Shown here: positions 28,568 through 37,010 of the stretch, in pieces
Position numbering within the stretch: the stretch's first letter is position 1
Layout of the letters: each line of letters begins with the position of its first letter
DNA from: Aliarcobacter thereius LMG 24486
GTDB taxonomy: Bacteria > Campylobacterota > Campylobacteria > Campylobacterales > Arcobacteraceae
Assembly (NCBI RefSeq): GCF_004214815.1
Contig: NZ_CP035926.1
Span: 1,736,001-1,800,000, forward strand
DNA: 64,000 nt
Direction of reading: 5' to 3'
Notes under the pieces: model-generated
The model's input: the letters and a program-made list of their open reading frames with translations, nothing else
What the model was told of the DNA's origin: nothing
Databases searched by the model: none
Made by a program: the position numbers and the translations under genes

Positions 28568-28597
28568 ATTATAACAAAGTGAGTGAATGTTTGTCAA
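28568..28597 (-). promoter_or_regulatory. consensus sigma-70 promoter of hrcA operon
   Basis: On the minus strand TTGACA (28597 to 28592) and TATAAT (28573 to 28568) are both perfect and separated by 18 nt. This is the strongest promoter seen in the window, and it is overlapped downstream by the CIRCE operator. Confidence 0.88.
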
Positions 28598-28616
28598 GTA
28601 TTGTATTGTGAAAATT

Positions 28617-29264
28617 TTAATATTTTAAAGTTTTATCTTCTAAATGATATGTTTTTGAGACTAACTTATCTAAAAAAGCTTGTTTATGAGACACTATTAT
28701 CATTGATTTTTCTGTATTATTTAAAATTTCTAAAACTCTCTTTTCACTACTTTCATCTAAGTCATTTGTAGGTTCATCAAGAAGTAATATCTCAGGCTCT
28801 TTAACCAAAATAGCTGCTAATGCTACAATTTTTTTCTCTCCTCCACTTAATTCATAGATTACTCTATTTTCTAAATGAAGAATATCTAGTTTTTTTAAGA
28901 TATCTATACTTTTTTTATATGCTTCCTCTTTATTAATTCCAAGAGTTCTTAAAGAGAACATAACATCTTCAATTACACTAATAGTTAAAAAAAAGCTATT
29001 TATATTTTGTGGTAAATATGCTATTTTATCTCTAAACTTTTCAAAATCATCACTACTATTTATTCTATTGTGAAAAAGTTCAATAGTTCCAGCTGATGGA
29101 GTTTGTAATCCTGCTATAATTTTTAATAATGTAGTTTTACCTACACCATTTTTCCCAATAATTGCTATCTTTTCTTTATGCTTTAAATCAATTATTACAT
29201 TTTCAAACAATACATAATCATCTTTTTTATATGAAATATTTTTTAAATTTATTGAACAACTCAT
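28617..29264 (-). CDS. nikO: ECF-type nickel/cobalt transporter ATPase
   Basis: ABC ATPase energising the NikKMLQO importer. Walker A is GKNGVGKTT (about residues 37-45), the Q-loop is LPQNI, the signature is LSGGEKK and Walker B is ILLLDEPTNDLD; the switch His is in IVSHK. The 215-residue length is short for a CbiO (often about 270), lacking the C-terminal extension. ATG overlaps the stop of the T-component gene. It is the last gene of the nik operon; no terminator was recognised between it and the hrcA promoter. Confidence 0.88.
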   Translation of the reverse strand: MSCSINLKNISYKKDDYVLFENVIIDLKHKEKIAIIGKNGVGKTTLLKIIAGLQTPSAGTIELFHNRINSSDDFEKFRDKIAYLPQNINSFFLTISVIEDVMFSLRTLGINKEEAYKKSIDILKKLDILHLENRVIYELSGGEKKIVALAAILVKEPEILLLDEPTNDLDESSEKRVLEILNNTEKSMIIVSHKQAFLDKLVSKTYHLEDKTLKY

Positions 29265-29905
29265 AAAACTACCTTCACTAAAAGTATAATAATCAATAGT
29301 ACTACTAAAATAAAATCTAAAATTTTGAAACTATTTTCATAGTTTAAAAAAATCTCATCTTTAAAAGCTCTTATTTTAAAAGTATCTTTTAAACTTTCAC
29401 TATTTTTAATAGTTTTTATAAAAAGGATTCCAAAAATATTTCCATATGTTTTGTATGTAAATATATCTGTTCTTGCTTTAAAATTTCTAGCTTTTAAAGA
29501 CTCTTTTATACTTTTTAATTCAAGATTTAAATCAAAAATAAACTTAACTGTAAAATATAAAATAGAGTTAATTTTTTTTGGAAATCTCAATATCATAAAA
29601 GCTTTTACAATATCAAACCCACTTGAAGAGTAAAAAAGTAAAAGATTAAACAGAAGTATAAAATTTACTTTGAAGAACAGTTCTAAAGCTTCATTTATAT
29701 TACTTTCAAAATATAAAAAAAGAGCCAATACAACTATAAAGATATTTAAAAATAGTAATTTCTTTAAAATATTTATAATATTTTTATAGTTTAAATATAT
29801 AAGGAAAATTATTGGAAGTATAAAAAAAAGTTCAAATTTTGAGAAACTCAAAATCAAACTAAATCCAACTGCACTCAATAAAGAGATAGCTGGGTTTAGT
29901 CTCAA
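29261..29905 (-). CDS. nikQ: ECF-type nickel/cobalt transporter, transmembrane T component
   Basis: CbiQ/NikQ-like coupling membrane protein of 214 residues with about five helices. The T-component motif that contacts the ATPase is visible as SIKESLKARNF followed by a second basic segment (LKDTFKIRAFKDE), corresponding to the two Ala-Arg-Gly-like coupling helices. The start is TTG, overlapping the nikL stop as TTGA. It acts with NikM, NikL and NikO. Confidence 0.82.
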   Translation of the reverse strand: MRLNPAISLLSAVGFSLILSFSKFELFFILPIIFLIYLNYKNIINILKKLLFLNIFIVVLALFLYFESNINEALELFFKVNFILLFNLLLFYSSSGFDIVKAFMILRFPKKINSILYFTVKFIFDLNLELKSIKESLKARNFKARTDIFTYKTYGNIFGILFIKTIKNSESLKDTFKIRAFKDEIFLNYENSFKILDFILVVLLIIILLVKVVL

Positions 29906-30381
29906 CTTTTAACTCTCTTTATAATTAAAAATATCAAAGATATTAAAATCAAACCAAAAACAATTTTGAATATTTCAAAATAGTTTAATTGCTCTTCTAA
30001 AACCTCTATTTTATTCTTTAGTAAACTATTTTCTTCTATTAAATCTTTAAGCTTTTTATCTTCTATTTTTTCTTCAATTATATTTTCATTTTTTATTTTT
30101 AAAGATTCTATCTCTTTAGTCACAATATGAGAACTTCCAGCATCAACTGTCACTTTAAAATACTCATTTGAACCTTTATAAATATATTCTCCATTATCAT
30201 TTAATCTATCTTCAAGAACTAATCTATCTTTTGTCTCTATTTTAAACTTACAGTTTTTACATGGCTTTGCATTTGCAAAATATGAGTTTATGTATAAACT
30301 ATCATCTTTTATATCTAAATACATATTTATCTTATGAGCAAATAAAAATATAGGCAAAACTAAAATTAAAAAAATTCTCAT
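29902..30381 (-). CDS. nikL: nickel transporter auxiliary membrane-anchored protein NikL-like
   Basis: A 159-residue protein with a signal sequence (MRIFLILVLPIFLFA), a small beta-rich extracytoplasmic domain containing CKNC (about 37-40), a coiled coil (about 100-135, KDLIEENSLLKNKIEVLEEQL) and one C-terminal membrane helix ending in basic residues. This topology and its position between the M and Q components match the NikL subunit of the NikKMLQO systems known in Campylobacterota and Deltaproteobacteria. The start overlaps the nikM stop by 4 nt. Confidence 0.75.
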   Translation of the reverse strand: MRIFLILVLPIFLFAHKINMYLDIKDDSLYINSYFANAKPCKNCKFKIETKDRLVLEDRLNDNGEYIYKGSNEYFKVTVDAGSSHIVTKEIESLKIKNENIIEEKIEDKKLKDLIEENSLLKNKIEVLEEQLNYFEIFKIVFGLILISLIFLIIKRVKS

Positions 30382-30980
30382 ATATTTAATCCTTTAAATA
30401 GATTTGGCATCGCTTTTTTTACATATAAAAATAAGAAAAGTGTGATTAAAGCTTCTAATATCATAGTTGGTATATTTACTATAATTATAGAATATGCAGC
30501 ATTTTTATACTCTTCTTTTGAAAAAATCAGAAGTATAAACATAATAATTGTAGGAATAAGTACTCCAATAAAACCAATTAAAAAGAATTTAACTTTTTCA
30601 TTTAGTTTTTTAAGAATCTCTATTTTAAATAACAAAAATACCAAATATGCAGGAACAGCTATAATCAAAATATTTGCTCCTATAGAACTTAATCCACCAT
30701 ATCCCAAAAGTAAAGCTTGAAGAATAAGTGCAATTGATATAGAAAATATTGCAATACTTCCTAAAAATATTCCAATAAAACCTACAAGCATTAGATGAAT
30801 TTGAGTAAAACCAAAAGGAATATGAATAAATGAAGCTATAAAAAATAAAGCACTAAACGAAGATGCCAATGCTATTTTATCATTTGATAAATTTTTAAAA
30901 GAGTAAACTAAAAAACCAAAAGCTACAGCTGTACTAACTGCTGTAACCTCAAGGCTTAAAACACCATCACTAATATGCAT
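30378..30980 (-). CDS. nikM: ECF-type nickel/cobalt transporter substrate-specific component
   Basis: CbiM/NikM family S component that binds the metal ion. It begins with MHISDGVLS: the free N-terminus and His2 coordinate the metal, which fixes the start codon. Six to seven helices fill the 200 residues, and the conserved FGFTQIHLMLVGFIG supplies further ligands. The neighbouring HypA/HypB and hydrogenase genes point to Ni2+ as substrate. The start codon lies inside a perfect 20-bp palindrome. Confidence 0.88.
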   Translation of the reverse strand: MHISDGVLSLEVTAVSTAVAFGFLVYSFKNLSNDKIALASSFSALFFIASFIHIPFGFTQIHLMLVGFIGIFLGSIAIFSISIALILQALLLGYGGLSSIGANILIIAVPAYLVFLLFKIEILKKLNEKVKFFLIGFIGVLIPTIIMFILLIFSKEEYKNAAYSIIIVNIPTMILEALITLFLFLYVKKAMPNLFKGLNI

Positions 30981-30987
30981 ATTAGTG
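30968..30987. repeat. perfect 20-bp palindrome over the nikM start
   Basis: CACTAATATGCATATTAGTG reads identically on both strands and spans the nikK stop codon and the first codons of nikM. In mRNA the nikM start codon would be paired, which would favour translation coupled to nikK. It could also be a protein-binding site. Confidence 0.5.
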
Positions 30988-31707
30988 TGCTTTTATCCAA
31001 ATTAATGCACCATTTTCAATAGGATATTTTTTTCCATTTAGCTCTTTTTCATTTTCTACCATTAAACCAGCAAATCCCCACCAACCTTTTTGGTTCATAA
31101 CAAAAGAGAAAACTCCATTTTTATCTGTTTTTACAGTTTGAGTAGTATGCATTTCTGTTGGAGCTTTAATACCAGCTTCATTGTATAGTTCAACCTCAAC
31201 ACTAATATTAGCTTGTGGTTTTCCATCTTTTAGAAAAACTCCTTGAAAAAGATTTCCAGAGTATAAAGCAAATGGTTTTGTAAGAGGGACAATCTCATAT
31301 TTTAAACCAATTGGCTCATCCCATCCTTCTTGTACACCAAATGAACTAACTATAACTTTTGGAACATGGCTGATAAATAGATCTTCTGCTTCCTCAAAAT
31401 ACGGCTCTGGTTGTACAAAAAACTTATAAACACCTGGTGTTTTAATCTCATAACTTGTAGTCCAAGCTTTGTGATCAAACTTTTTTGTCTCCGTTAAAGG
31501 CAATGAGTTTTTAGTACTATTTACAAAAATTCCTTTTGGTTTTTCCATATTCATACCACTTTGATCAAAAGGGTGAATAAACATAGTATCTAATTCTATT
31601 TTTGCATCTTTTTTATCTTCAACATTGTCCGTACTTGGAAGAAGAGTTAAGAAGTGAGCATTTGCAAAAAGCGATGCTAAAGCTAATAAACTTATAATTT
31701 TTTTCAT
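30982..31707 (-). CDS. nikK: periplasmic nickel transport accessory protein (DUF4198, NikK-like)
   Basis: A 241-residue exported protein of the DUF4198 family. It has a signal peptide (MKKIISLLALASLFANA) that leaves His at the mature N-terminus (HFLTLLP), as in other NikK proteins, where that His may bind nickel. The rest is predicted as beta-sandwich repeats (HKAWTTSYEIKTPGVYKFFV and, later, GVFLKDGKPQANISVEV). It is first in nikKMLQO, 92 nt after hypA, behind a TATAAT box and an AAAGGA binding site. Confidence 0.85.
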   Translation of the reverse strand: MKKIISLLALASLFANAHFLTLLPSTDNVEDKKDAKIELDTMFIHPFDQSGMNMEKPKGIFVNSTKNSLPLTETKKFDHKAWTTSYEIKTPGVYKFFVQPEPYFEEAEDLFISHVPKVIVSSFGVQEGWDEPIGLKYEIVPLTKPFALYSGNLFQGVFLKDGKPQANISVEVELYNEAGIKAPTEMHTTQTVKTDKNGVFSFVMNQKGWWGFAGLMVENEKELNGKKYPIENGALIWIKAH

Positions 31708-31734
31708 AAAATTGTCCTTTGTAGTTTTTTGTAG

Positions 31735-31740
31735 ATTATA
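31735..31740 (-). promoter_or_regulatory. -10 element of nik operon
   Basis: A TATAAT on the minus strand, 27 nt before the nikK start. The -35 region is AT-rich without a TTGACA match. Two copies of AACTACAAA flank it, one 5' of the spacer and one just before the ribosome binding site. Confidence 0.45.
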
Positions 31741-31777
31741 ATTGGCTTTACTTTATAAAATATAAATTTTGTAGTTT

Positions 31778-31795
31778 CTTATATATTTTTAGAAC
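31778..31795 (-). promoter_or_regulatory. 18-nt element shared with the hypB upstream region
   Basis: GTTCTAAAAATATATAAG on the minus strand, centred about 80 nt upstream of the nikK start and about 58 nt before the predicted transcription start. The identical 18 nt recur at 38144-38161 upstream of hypB in the same orientation. Possible binding site for a shared activator. AT-rich chance identity cannot be excluded. Confidence 0.4.
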
Positions 31796-31799
31796 CAAT

Positions 31800-32141
31800 T
31801 CACTCTAATTCTAAACTCATCAAATACATATCTTCACCATCTGTCACCTTTATATCTGTACTTTGGCATTTTGGACATGAAAACTCATGTTTTTCCAATA
31901 TTGACTCACTATTGCATTTATTACAAGAAATCTCAACTCTTTGAATATTTATTATAAATTCTGCTTTATCACATATTGTTTTTTCTTTAAAAGTATCAAA
32001 AGCTGTTTGAAGTAAATCAGGTTCAACTCCACTTAAAACTCCAATTTTTACAACTACTTTTGTAACTTCTTTTGCCCTATTTTGTCTTGCGTGTTCTTCA
32101 CAACTTTCCAATAGTGACTGAACTATACTATATTCATGCAT
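31800..32141 (-). CDS. hypA: hydrogenase nickel incorporation protein HypA
   Basis: Nickel metallochaperone that with HypB delivers Ni to the hydrogenase active site (and to urease in relatives). It starts MHEYS, with His2 as the nickel ligand, and has a zinc site formed by CNKC and CPKC (about residues 73-95). At 113 residues it is standard. It is the last gene of the hypB-to-hypA run; nikK follows 92 nt later. Confidence 0.95.
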   Translation of the reverse strand: MHEYSIVQSLLESCEEHARQNRAKEVTKVVVKIGVLSGVEPDLLQTAFDTFKEKTICDKAEFIINIQRVEISCNKCNSESILEKHEFSCPKCQSTDIKVTDGEDMYLMSLELE

Positions 32142-32158
32142 ATTTTATTTTCTCTCTT

Positions 32159-33157
32159 TTAGCATATTCTTGGAAGAAGCTCACCACTTGGTATATCTAA
32201 AAATCTTTTAGTTCCCCATGGACTATTTAAAATAACTTTTTCTGGATATTCTTGTGTCACTTTCCCAATAATTGAAGCATTTTTTTTATCATTAAATCTA
32301 TTTAGTATCTCAATAGTTTTTTCTGCATCAATTCTTGAGATTGCTAATACAAATGTTCCTTCGTTTGCTAAATTTGTTGCTTCAAATCCAAGTATTTCAC
32401 AAACTCCTTTTACTTCATCACTTACAGGAATACTATCTTCTTCTATTTCTATACAAATATTTGATTGCTTTGCCCATTCATTTAAAACTGCACTAACTCC
32501 ACCTCTTGTAGCATCTCTTAAAGCAGTTATCTTTATTTTACTATCTATTAAAGCTTTTACTTGTGGAAATAAAGAGGCACAATCACTTTGTAAATTTGAA
32601 TTTAATTCTATTCCTTCTCTTGCAGTAAAAATAGTAGCTCCATGAGCTCCAATATCTCTACTTACTATTATTAAATCATCTTCACTTATATTATTTGAAC
32701 TAATTCCTTGATAAAGCACTTCTCCAATACCTGTTGTATTTATAAAAATCTTATCAACTGCTCCTTTTGGTACTACTTTTGTATCTCCACTTACAACTAT
32801 TGCTTCATTAAGTTCAAGCTCTTTTTTCATAGAATTTACTATATTTTGTAGTTGTTCTACTTCAAATCCCTCTTCAATGATTACTGAACATGTAAGATAT
32901 TTTGGCTTTGCTCCCATCATTGCTAAATCGTTACAAGTTCCACAAATAGCAAGTTTTCCTATATCTGCACCTTTAAAAAACAGTGGACTTACCGTAAATG
33001 AATCTGTACTAAAAGCAAGTTTTCCATTTTCAATAATAGCTGCATCTTCACTTTTTTCTAAAATATCATTTTTAAAAGCTTTATAAAAAACCTCTTTAAT
33101 TAGTTCATTATTTTCTAATCCACCATTTCCATGAGCTAAACTTACTCTTTTTGTCAT
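32159..33157 (-). CDS. hypE: hydrogenase maturation protein HypE (carbamoyl dehydratase)
   Basis: Dehydrates the thiocarboxamide on its C-terminal cysteine to thiocyanate, providing the CN ligands of the NiFe centre with HypF. It is a PurM/ThiL-like ATP-binding protein: HGNGG near the start, FSTDSFTVSPL, and the essential C-terminal PRIC tail is present. Length 332 is normal. Its ATG overlaps the stop of the MazG-like gene (ATGA), so its translation may be coupled to the embedded restriction-associated genes. Confidence 0.95.
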   Translation of the reverse strand: MTKRVSLAHGNGGLENNELIKEVFYKAFKNDILEKSEDAAIIENGKLAFSTDSFTVSPLFFKGADIGKLAICGTCNDLAMMGAKPKYLTCSVIIEEGFEVEQLQNIVNSMKKELELNEAIVVSGDTKVVPKGAVDKIFINTTGIGEVLYQGISSNNISEDDLIIVSRDIGAHGATIFTAREGIELNSNLQSDCASLFPQVKALIDSKIKITALRDATRGGVSAVLNEWAKQSNICIEIEEDSIPVSDEVKGVCEILGFEATNLANEGTFVLAISRIDAEKTIEILNRFNDKKNASIIGKVTQEYPEKVILNSPWGTKRFLDIPSGELLPRIC

Positions 33158-33510
33158 CTATTTTCTCTACTTTTACTATATTTTTTACTTCCTGCTTGAG
33201 AAGTTTCACTTGGATATTTTAATTCATTTTTTATCATTTTATTTAAAATTGCTTCTTCTAAGTCAATATCCAATTTCATACAAATTCGTATAAGATATAT
33301 TGCAATATCTGCTACTTCCTCTTTTGTATGCTCTTTCACATCTTCTGGTAAATTTATACTCTCTTCAAAATTTAACCACTGAAAAATCTCATTTAGCTCT
33401 CCAACTTCTCCATTTAATGCCATAACTAGATTTTTTGGATTATGAAACTCTTCCCAGTTTCTATCATCACTAAACTTTTGAATTCTTTGTTTTATTTTTT
33501 CTATATTCAT
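33154..33510 (-). CDS. MazG-like nucleotide pyrophosphohydrolase
   Basis: A 118-residue all-alpha NTP pyrophosphatase of the MazG/RS21-C6 (dCTPase-like) type. The Mg-binding acidic motifs are readable: EVGELNEIFQW (residues about 35-45) and KEEVADIAIYL (about 64-74). Such enzymes clean up dCTP or modified nucleotides, and in defence contexts they may alter nucleotide pools. It lies between mcrB (ATGA overlap) and hypE (ATGA overlap). It could be part of the restriction module or a separate cargo gene. Confidence 0.85.
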   Translation of the reverse strand: MNIEKIKQRIQKFSDDRNWEEFHNPKNLVMALNGEVGELNEIFQWLNFEESINLPEDVKEHTKEEVADIAIYLIRICMKLDIDLEEAILNKMIKNELKYPSETSQAGSKKYSKSRENR

Positions 33511-34733
33511 TTATCATCTCTTCCATATAAAATATCTTCTGCAATTTTATAATTTGTTTCATCACCATAAAAATACTCTTCTAAAAGTGGTTTTATTTTA
33601 TACTCTTTTACAAATTCCAGATTGTTTTCATCTTCTATTTTCATAAAATAGCTATGTCCTAAAGCATAATCTTCACTTATAGCATTTGAAATATGTTTGT
33701 TTAATTTTTCCATCAACTTTTGTGCATTTTCATATTTAACTAAATTCAAATTTGGCTTCATCTTTAAAAATGTAAATCTTCTTCTTAATGCTATATCAAT
33801 AGTTGCAATAGATTTATCTGTACTATTCATAGTTGCTATAATATAAAGATTTGATGGGATTTTAAACTTCTCTTTTGAATATGGAAGTGTAACTTCATAA
33901 TCATCTCTTTTATCTTCTTCTATAAGTGTTATTAACTCACCAAAAATCTTAGAGATATTTCCTCTATTTATTTCATCAATTACTATGTAGAAGTTTTTTT
34001 GTTTTTCTTTATTTGCATCTTCACATATTTTTTTAAATATACCGTCTTCTAATTTTATACTTCCATCTTCTTGAGGTCTAAATCCTTCTATAAAATCTTC
34101 ATAAGAGTAACTTTGATGGAAAGTTACAAACTCTACTCTTTTTTCATTTTTTATAGTTTCAAAAATTGAATTATCAAAATTATTTGTAATCTCATTTTTA
34201 GAAATAGCATCAAAAATAGTTTTTTCATTTTCACCATTTTCAATCATAGATATTAATCTTTTATAGTTATGAGTTTTACCAACACCAGGAGCTCCATAGA
34301 GCATTAGATTTTTTATTTTATTACTTATCTCAATTTCTTTATAGTCATATTCTTTCTCATAATTATTTTTAAAAGTTATATTTGTATTAATATTTTTATT
34401 TTCTTTTTTATTCTTTCTATTTTCTTCATGCTGTTTTAGTGATTGTTCTGCTAACCTAAACTTTTCCTCACCAAAATCTTTTTTAATGCTATTAAGAAAG
34501 TATTCTTTTGAATAGTTATTTATAGTGAATGTAAAATTATTACCACTTATCATTGAAATTAAAGCATTAATATACATATCTAAACTTGCTTGATTCCATT
34601 GAAATTTATTTTCATTAATAATTTCATATTTAATTTTATCTTTTAACTCTTGGTTAGAAATATTCCCATAAAGAGATTTAAATTTTTCGTATAAATCTTT
34701 TGTATGCTCTTCTGTTGTAGGTATTATCTTCAT
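33507..34733 (-). CDS. mcrB: McrB-like AAA+ restriction translocase
   Basis: Motor subunit of a type IV McrBC restriction system, which in studied cases uses GTP to translocate DNA and activates the McrC nuclease at modified cytosines. The AAA domain shows Walker A GAPGVGKT (147-154), Walker B IVIDE followed by the McrB signature NRGNISKIFGE (256-266), the NTD-type MNSTDKS (302-308) and the arginine finger LRRRF (316-320). The N-terminal 135 residues are an unassigned specificity region (ITINNYSKEYFL-like). At 408 residues it is compact. It follows mcrC with 1 nt between them. Confidence 0.9.
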   Translation of the reverse strand: MKIIPTTEEHTKDLYEKFKSLYGNISNQELKDKIKYEIINENKFQWNQASLDMYINALISMISGNNFTFTINNYSKEYFLNSIKKDFGEEKFRLAEQSLKQHEENRKNKKENKNINTNITFKNNYEKEYDYKEIEISNKIKNLMLYGAPGVGKTHNYKRLISMIENGENEKTIFDAISKNEITNNFDNSIFETIKNEKRVEFVTFHQSYSYEDFIEGFRPQEDGSIKLEDGIFKKICEDANKEKQKNFYIVIDEINRGNISKIFGELITLIEEDKRDDYEVTLPYSKEKFKIPSNLYIIATMNSTDKSIATIDIALRRRFTFLKMKPNLNLVKYENAQKLMEKLNKHISNAISEDYALGHSYFMKIEDENNLEFVKEYKIKPLLEEYFYGDETNYKIAEDILYGRDDK

Positions 34734-34734
34734 T

Positions 34735-35877
34735 CTAGATCCTTATGTTTTGTTTTATTTCTTTTATATATCTATCAAAGCTATTTTCATCATAATTCAA
34801 ATCAATACTTCGTATTTTTAAATTTACCAAACTCTCTTTACCTAAAACTAAATCATATTTTATATTATCTAAATGTTTTGGATATAAAAGCATTACATTT
34901 CCTAATTTATAATTTATACCATACGTAAAAGCTTGAAGTTTATCACTTTGTTTTATATCTTCTAATGATTTGATTTTTTTATATTTTGTATCGATTATTT
35001 GATTTTCTAGTATTATATCTGGCTTTAAAGTTAAATCTCCAAACTCATCTTGATTTTGTATTTTTGCATTACTATCTAACTCTTTTATCATTTTAGCTAT
35101 AAACTTTTCAAACAATATATTCATATCAAATAAAAAGGCAAATGATTTTTTATCTTGATTAAATAGTGGAATAGATTGTTTCAAAAGTAAAAGAGCTATT
35201 TCAAAACTTATTTTAAAACGTAGATTTAATCTATCAAAATGAATGTTTATTTTATTAATATCAATTTGTCTAAAATCAACCTCATCAAATATCAATTCAC
35301 ACTGTTTTAGAAGTTTCTTATCATTTACAAACTTTTGCAGATATTTCACGGTATATAAAAAAAATTGATTTAAATTATTGTTTGAACTAAATTCATCATA
35401 TTCACAATAAATTTTGTTTTTTGTAAAGTTATATTTTAAATTTTCATTTATAAGATATTTTCCTTTTAAAACACTCAAATTTTCTTGCTCTGTAATATAC
35501 TTCTTATATATTCCTTTTTTAAGCTCTTTTAAAAGTCCATTTGCAAACATTTGTACAAATACTTCTAAAATTGTATGCTTTTCTTGATTTTGACAACTTG
35601 CTATTTGTTCATTTGATAATTTTATATCGTAAGCATACATAAGCATATAAATAAATATATTTAAATTTTGTTCATTGTTATTTGCTATTTTTGGTAAGAT
35701 ATAAAAATCTTGATTGTCAAAATTTAAAATTCCACAATATTGCTTTGCTTTTAAATCTTTCCAATCAAGAGTAAAATATTTATGTAGTTCTTTTGTGTTA
35801 ATAATATGATTTTTTAATTTTTTATAATGCTCTAAATCTTCTTTTATCTCTTCATATTCATATATTATATTTTGCAT
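34735..35877 (-). CDS. mcrC: McrC-like restriction nuclease subunit
   Basis: Nuclease partner of McrB. The N-terminal half (about 1-240) is the McrC-type McrB-interacting region and the C-terminal half carries the PD-(D/E)xK core: Asp287 in LKPDIIL and Asp296/Lys298 in IIDTKYK. At 380 residues it is complete and in one frame, so probably active. It begins only 3 nt after the hypD stop. The order mcrC before mcrB is the reverse of the E. coli arrangement. No DNA methyltransferase is nearby. Confidence 0.88.
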   Translation of the reverse strand: MQNIIYEYEEIKEDLEHYKKLKNHIINTKELHKYFTLDWKDLKAKQYCGILNFDNQDFYILPKIANNNEQNLNIFIYMLMYAYDIKLSNEQIASCQNQEKHTILEVFVQMFANGLLKELKKGIYKKYITEQENLSVLKGKYLINENLKYNFTKNKIYCEYDEFSSNNNLNQFFLYTVKYLQKFVNDKKLLKQCELIFDEVDFRQIDINKINIHFDRLNLRFKISFEIALLLLKQSIPLFNQDKKSFAFLFDMNILFEKFIAKMIKELDSNAKIQNQDEFGDLTLKPDIILENQIIDTKYKKIKSLEDIKQSDKLQAFTYGINYKLGNVMLLYPKHLDNIKYDLVLGKESLVNLKIRSIDLNYDENSFDRYIKEIKQNIRI

Positions 35878-35880
35878 TTA

Positions 35881-37008
35881 CTATTTTAATAAATTCCCAT
35901 ATTTATAATAAGCACTACAAGCACCCTCACTACTTACCATACAAGAACCAATTGGGTTTGCTGGATTACATACAGTTCCAAAAATTTTACAATCAGTTGG
36001 TTTTGCAACACCTTTTAAAATTTCAGGACATCTACAAGCTTTATTCTCTTTTACCTCGTGTGTTGGAAGTATATTTTTATAAACTATTTTTGCATTATAA
36101 TTTTCTAACTCATCTTTTAACTCATATCCACTATTTTCTACTTCGCCAATTCCTCTAAATTTAAAAGGAACTTTTTTGAAGTATCTATTTATAAGCTCTT
36201 GAGCTTTTATATTTCCATCATAAGAAACAAGCCTTTTATACTCTATTTCAAGATTTGCTCTTTGTTCCTTAAACTGTTTTACAATCATATAAATACTTTG
36301 CATCACATCAACTGGCTCAAAACCAGCTACAACAACAGGTTTATTGTACTTTAAAGGAAACTCTTCATAAATTTTACTTCCACTAATAACGCTTACATGC
36401 GATGGTCCTAAAAAAGCATCTATCTTACAATTTTCATCATCTACTAAAACTCTCATAACCTCAGGAACGGTAATATGATTTATAGAAAACAAAATATTTT
36501 TAATATCATTTTTAATAACTTGTTCAATTAAAGCACAAGTCATAGGAGTTGTTGTTTCAAAACCAATTGCAAAAAAGATTATAATTTTATCTCTATTTTC
36601 ACTAGCAATTTTCAAACAATCAAGTGGAGAATAGACAAATCTTACATCAGCACCTTTGCTTCTAGCATCTTGTAAACTACCAAGGCTTCCTGGAACTTTT
36701 ATCATATCTCCAAGCGTTACAAGTATCACATCTTTTTGTAAACTTAAAGTATATGCACTATCAATTCTATCTTTTGGCATAACACAAACAGGGCAACCAG
36801 GTCCATGAATAAAATTAATTTTTTTATCCATAATTTGTGGTATTCCATACTTCATAATTGTATGAGTATGCCCTCCACAAACCTCCATAATATTTATAGT
36901 TTTAGGATAATCTTTTAACTCATCATCTATTAGTTTTTTAAATGCTTTTATTGTTTTTGCATCTCTAAAACCATCATATAAATCTTTTAATTCTAAACTA
37001 TTTTTCAT
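35881..37008 (-). CDS. hypD: hydrogenase maturation protein HypD
   Basis: Scaffold on which the Fe(CN)2CO unit is built together with HypC. It carries a redox cysteine in CGGHTHTI (about residue 44), the GPGCPVC motif (about 70-76) and C-terminal cysteines for a 4Fe-4S cluster (ACRCPEIL, TVCNPANP). At 375 residues it is standard. It is 2 nt after hypC. The hyp order is broken after its stop by mcrC-mcrB-mazG before hypE resumes. Confidence 0.96.
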   Translation of the reverse strand: MKNSLELKDLYDGFRDAKTIKAFKKLIDDELKDYPKTINIMEVCGGHTHTIMKYGIPQIMDKKINFIHGPGCPVCVMPKDRIDSAYTLSLQKDVILVTLGDMIKVPGSLGSLQDARSKGADVRFVYSPLDCLKIASENRDKIIIFFAIGFETTTPMTCALIEQVIKNDIKNILFSINHITVPEVMRVLVDDENCKIDAFLGPSHVSVISGSKIYEEFPLKYNKPVVVAGFEPVDVMQSIYMIVKQFKEQRANLEIEYKRLVSYDGNIKAQELINRYFKKVPFKFRGIGEVENSGYELKDELENYNAKIVYKNILPTHEVKENKACRCPEILKGVAKPTDCKIFGTVCNPANPIGSCMVSSEGACSAYYKYGNLLK

Positions 37009-37010
37009 TT

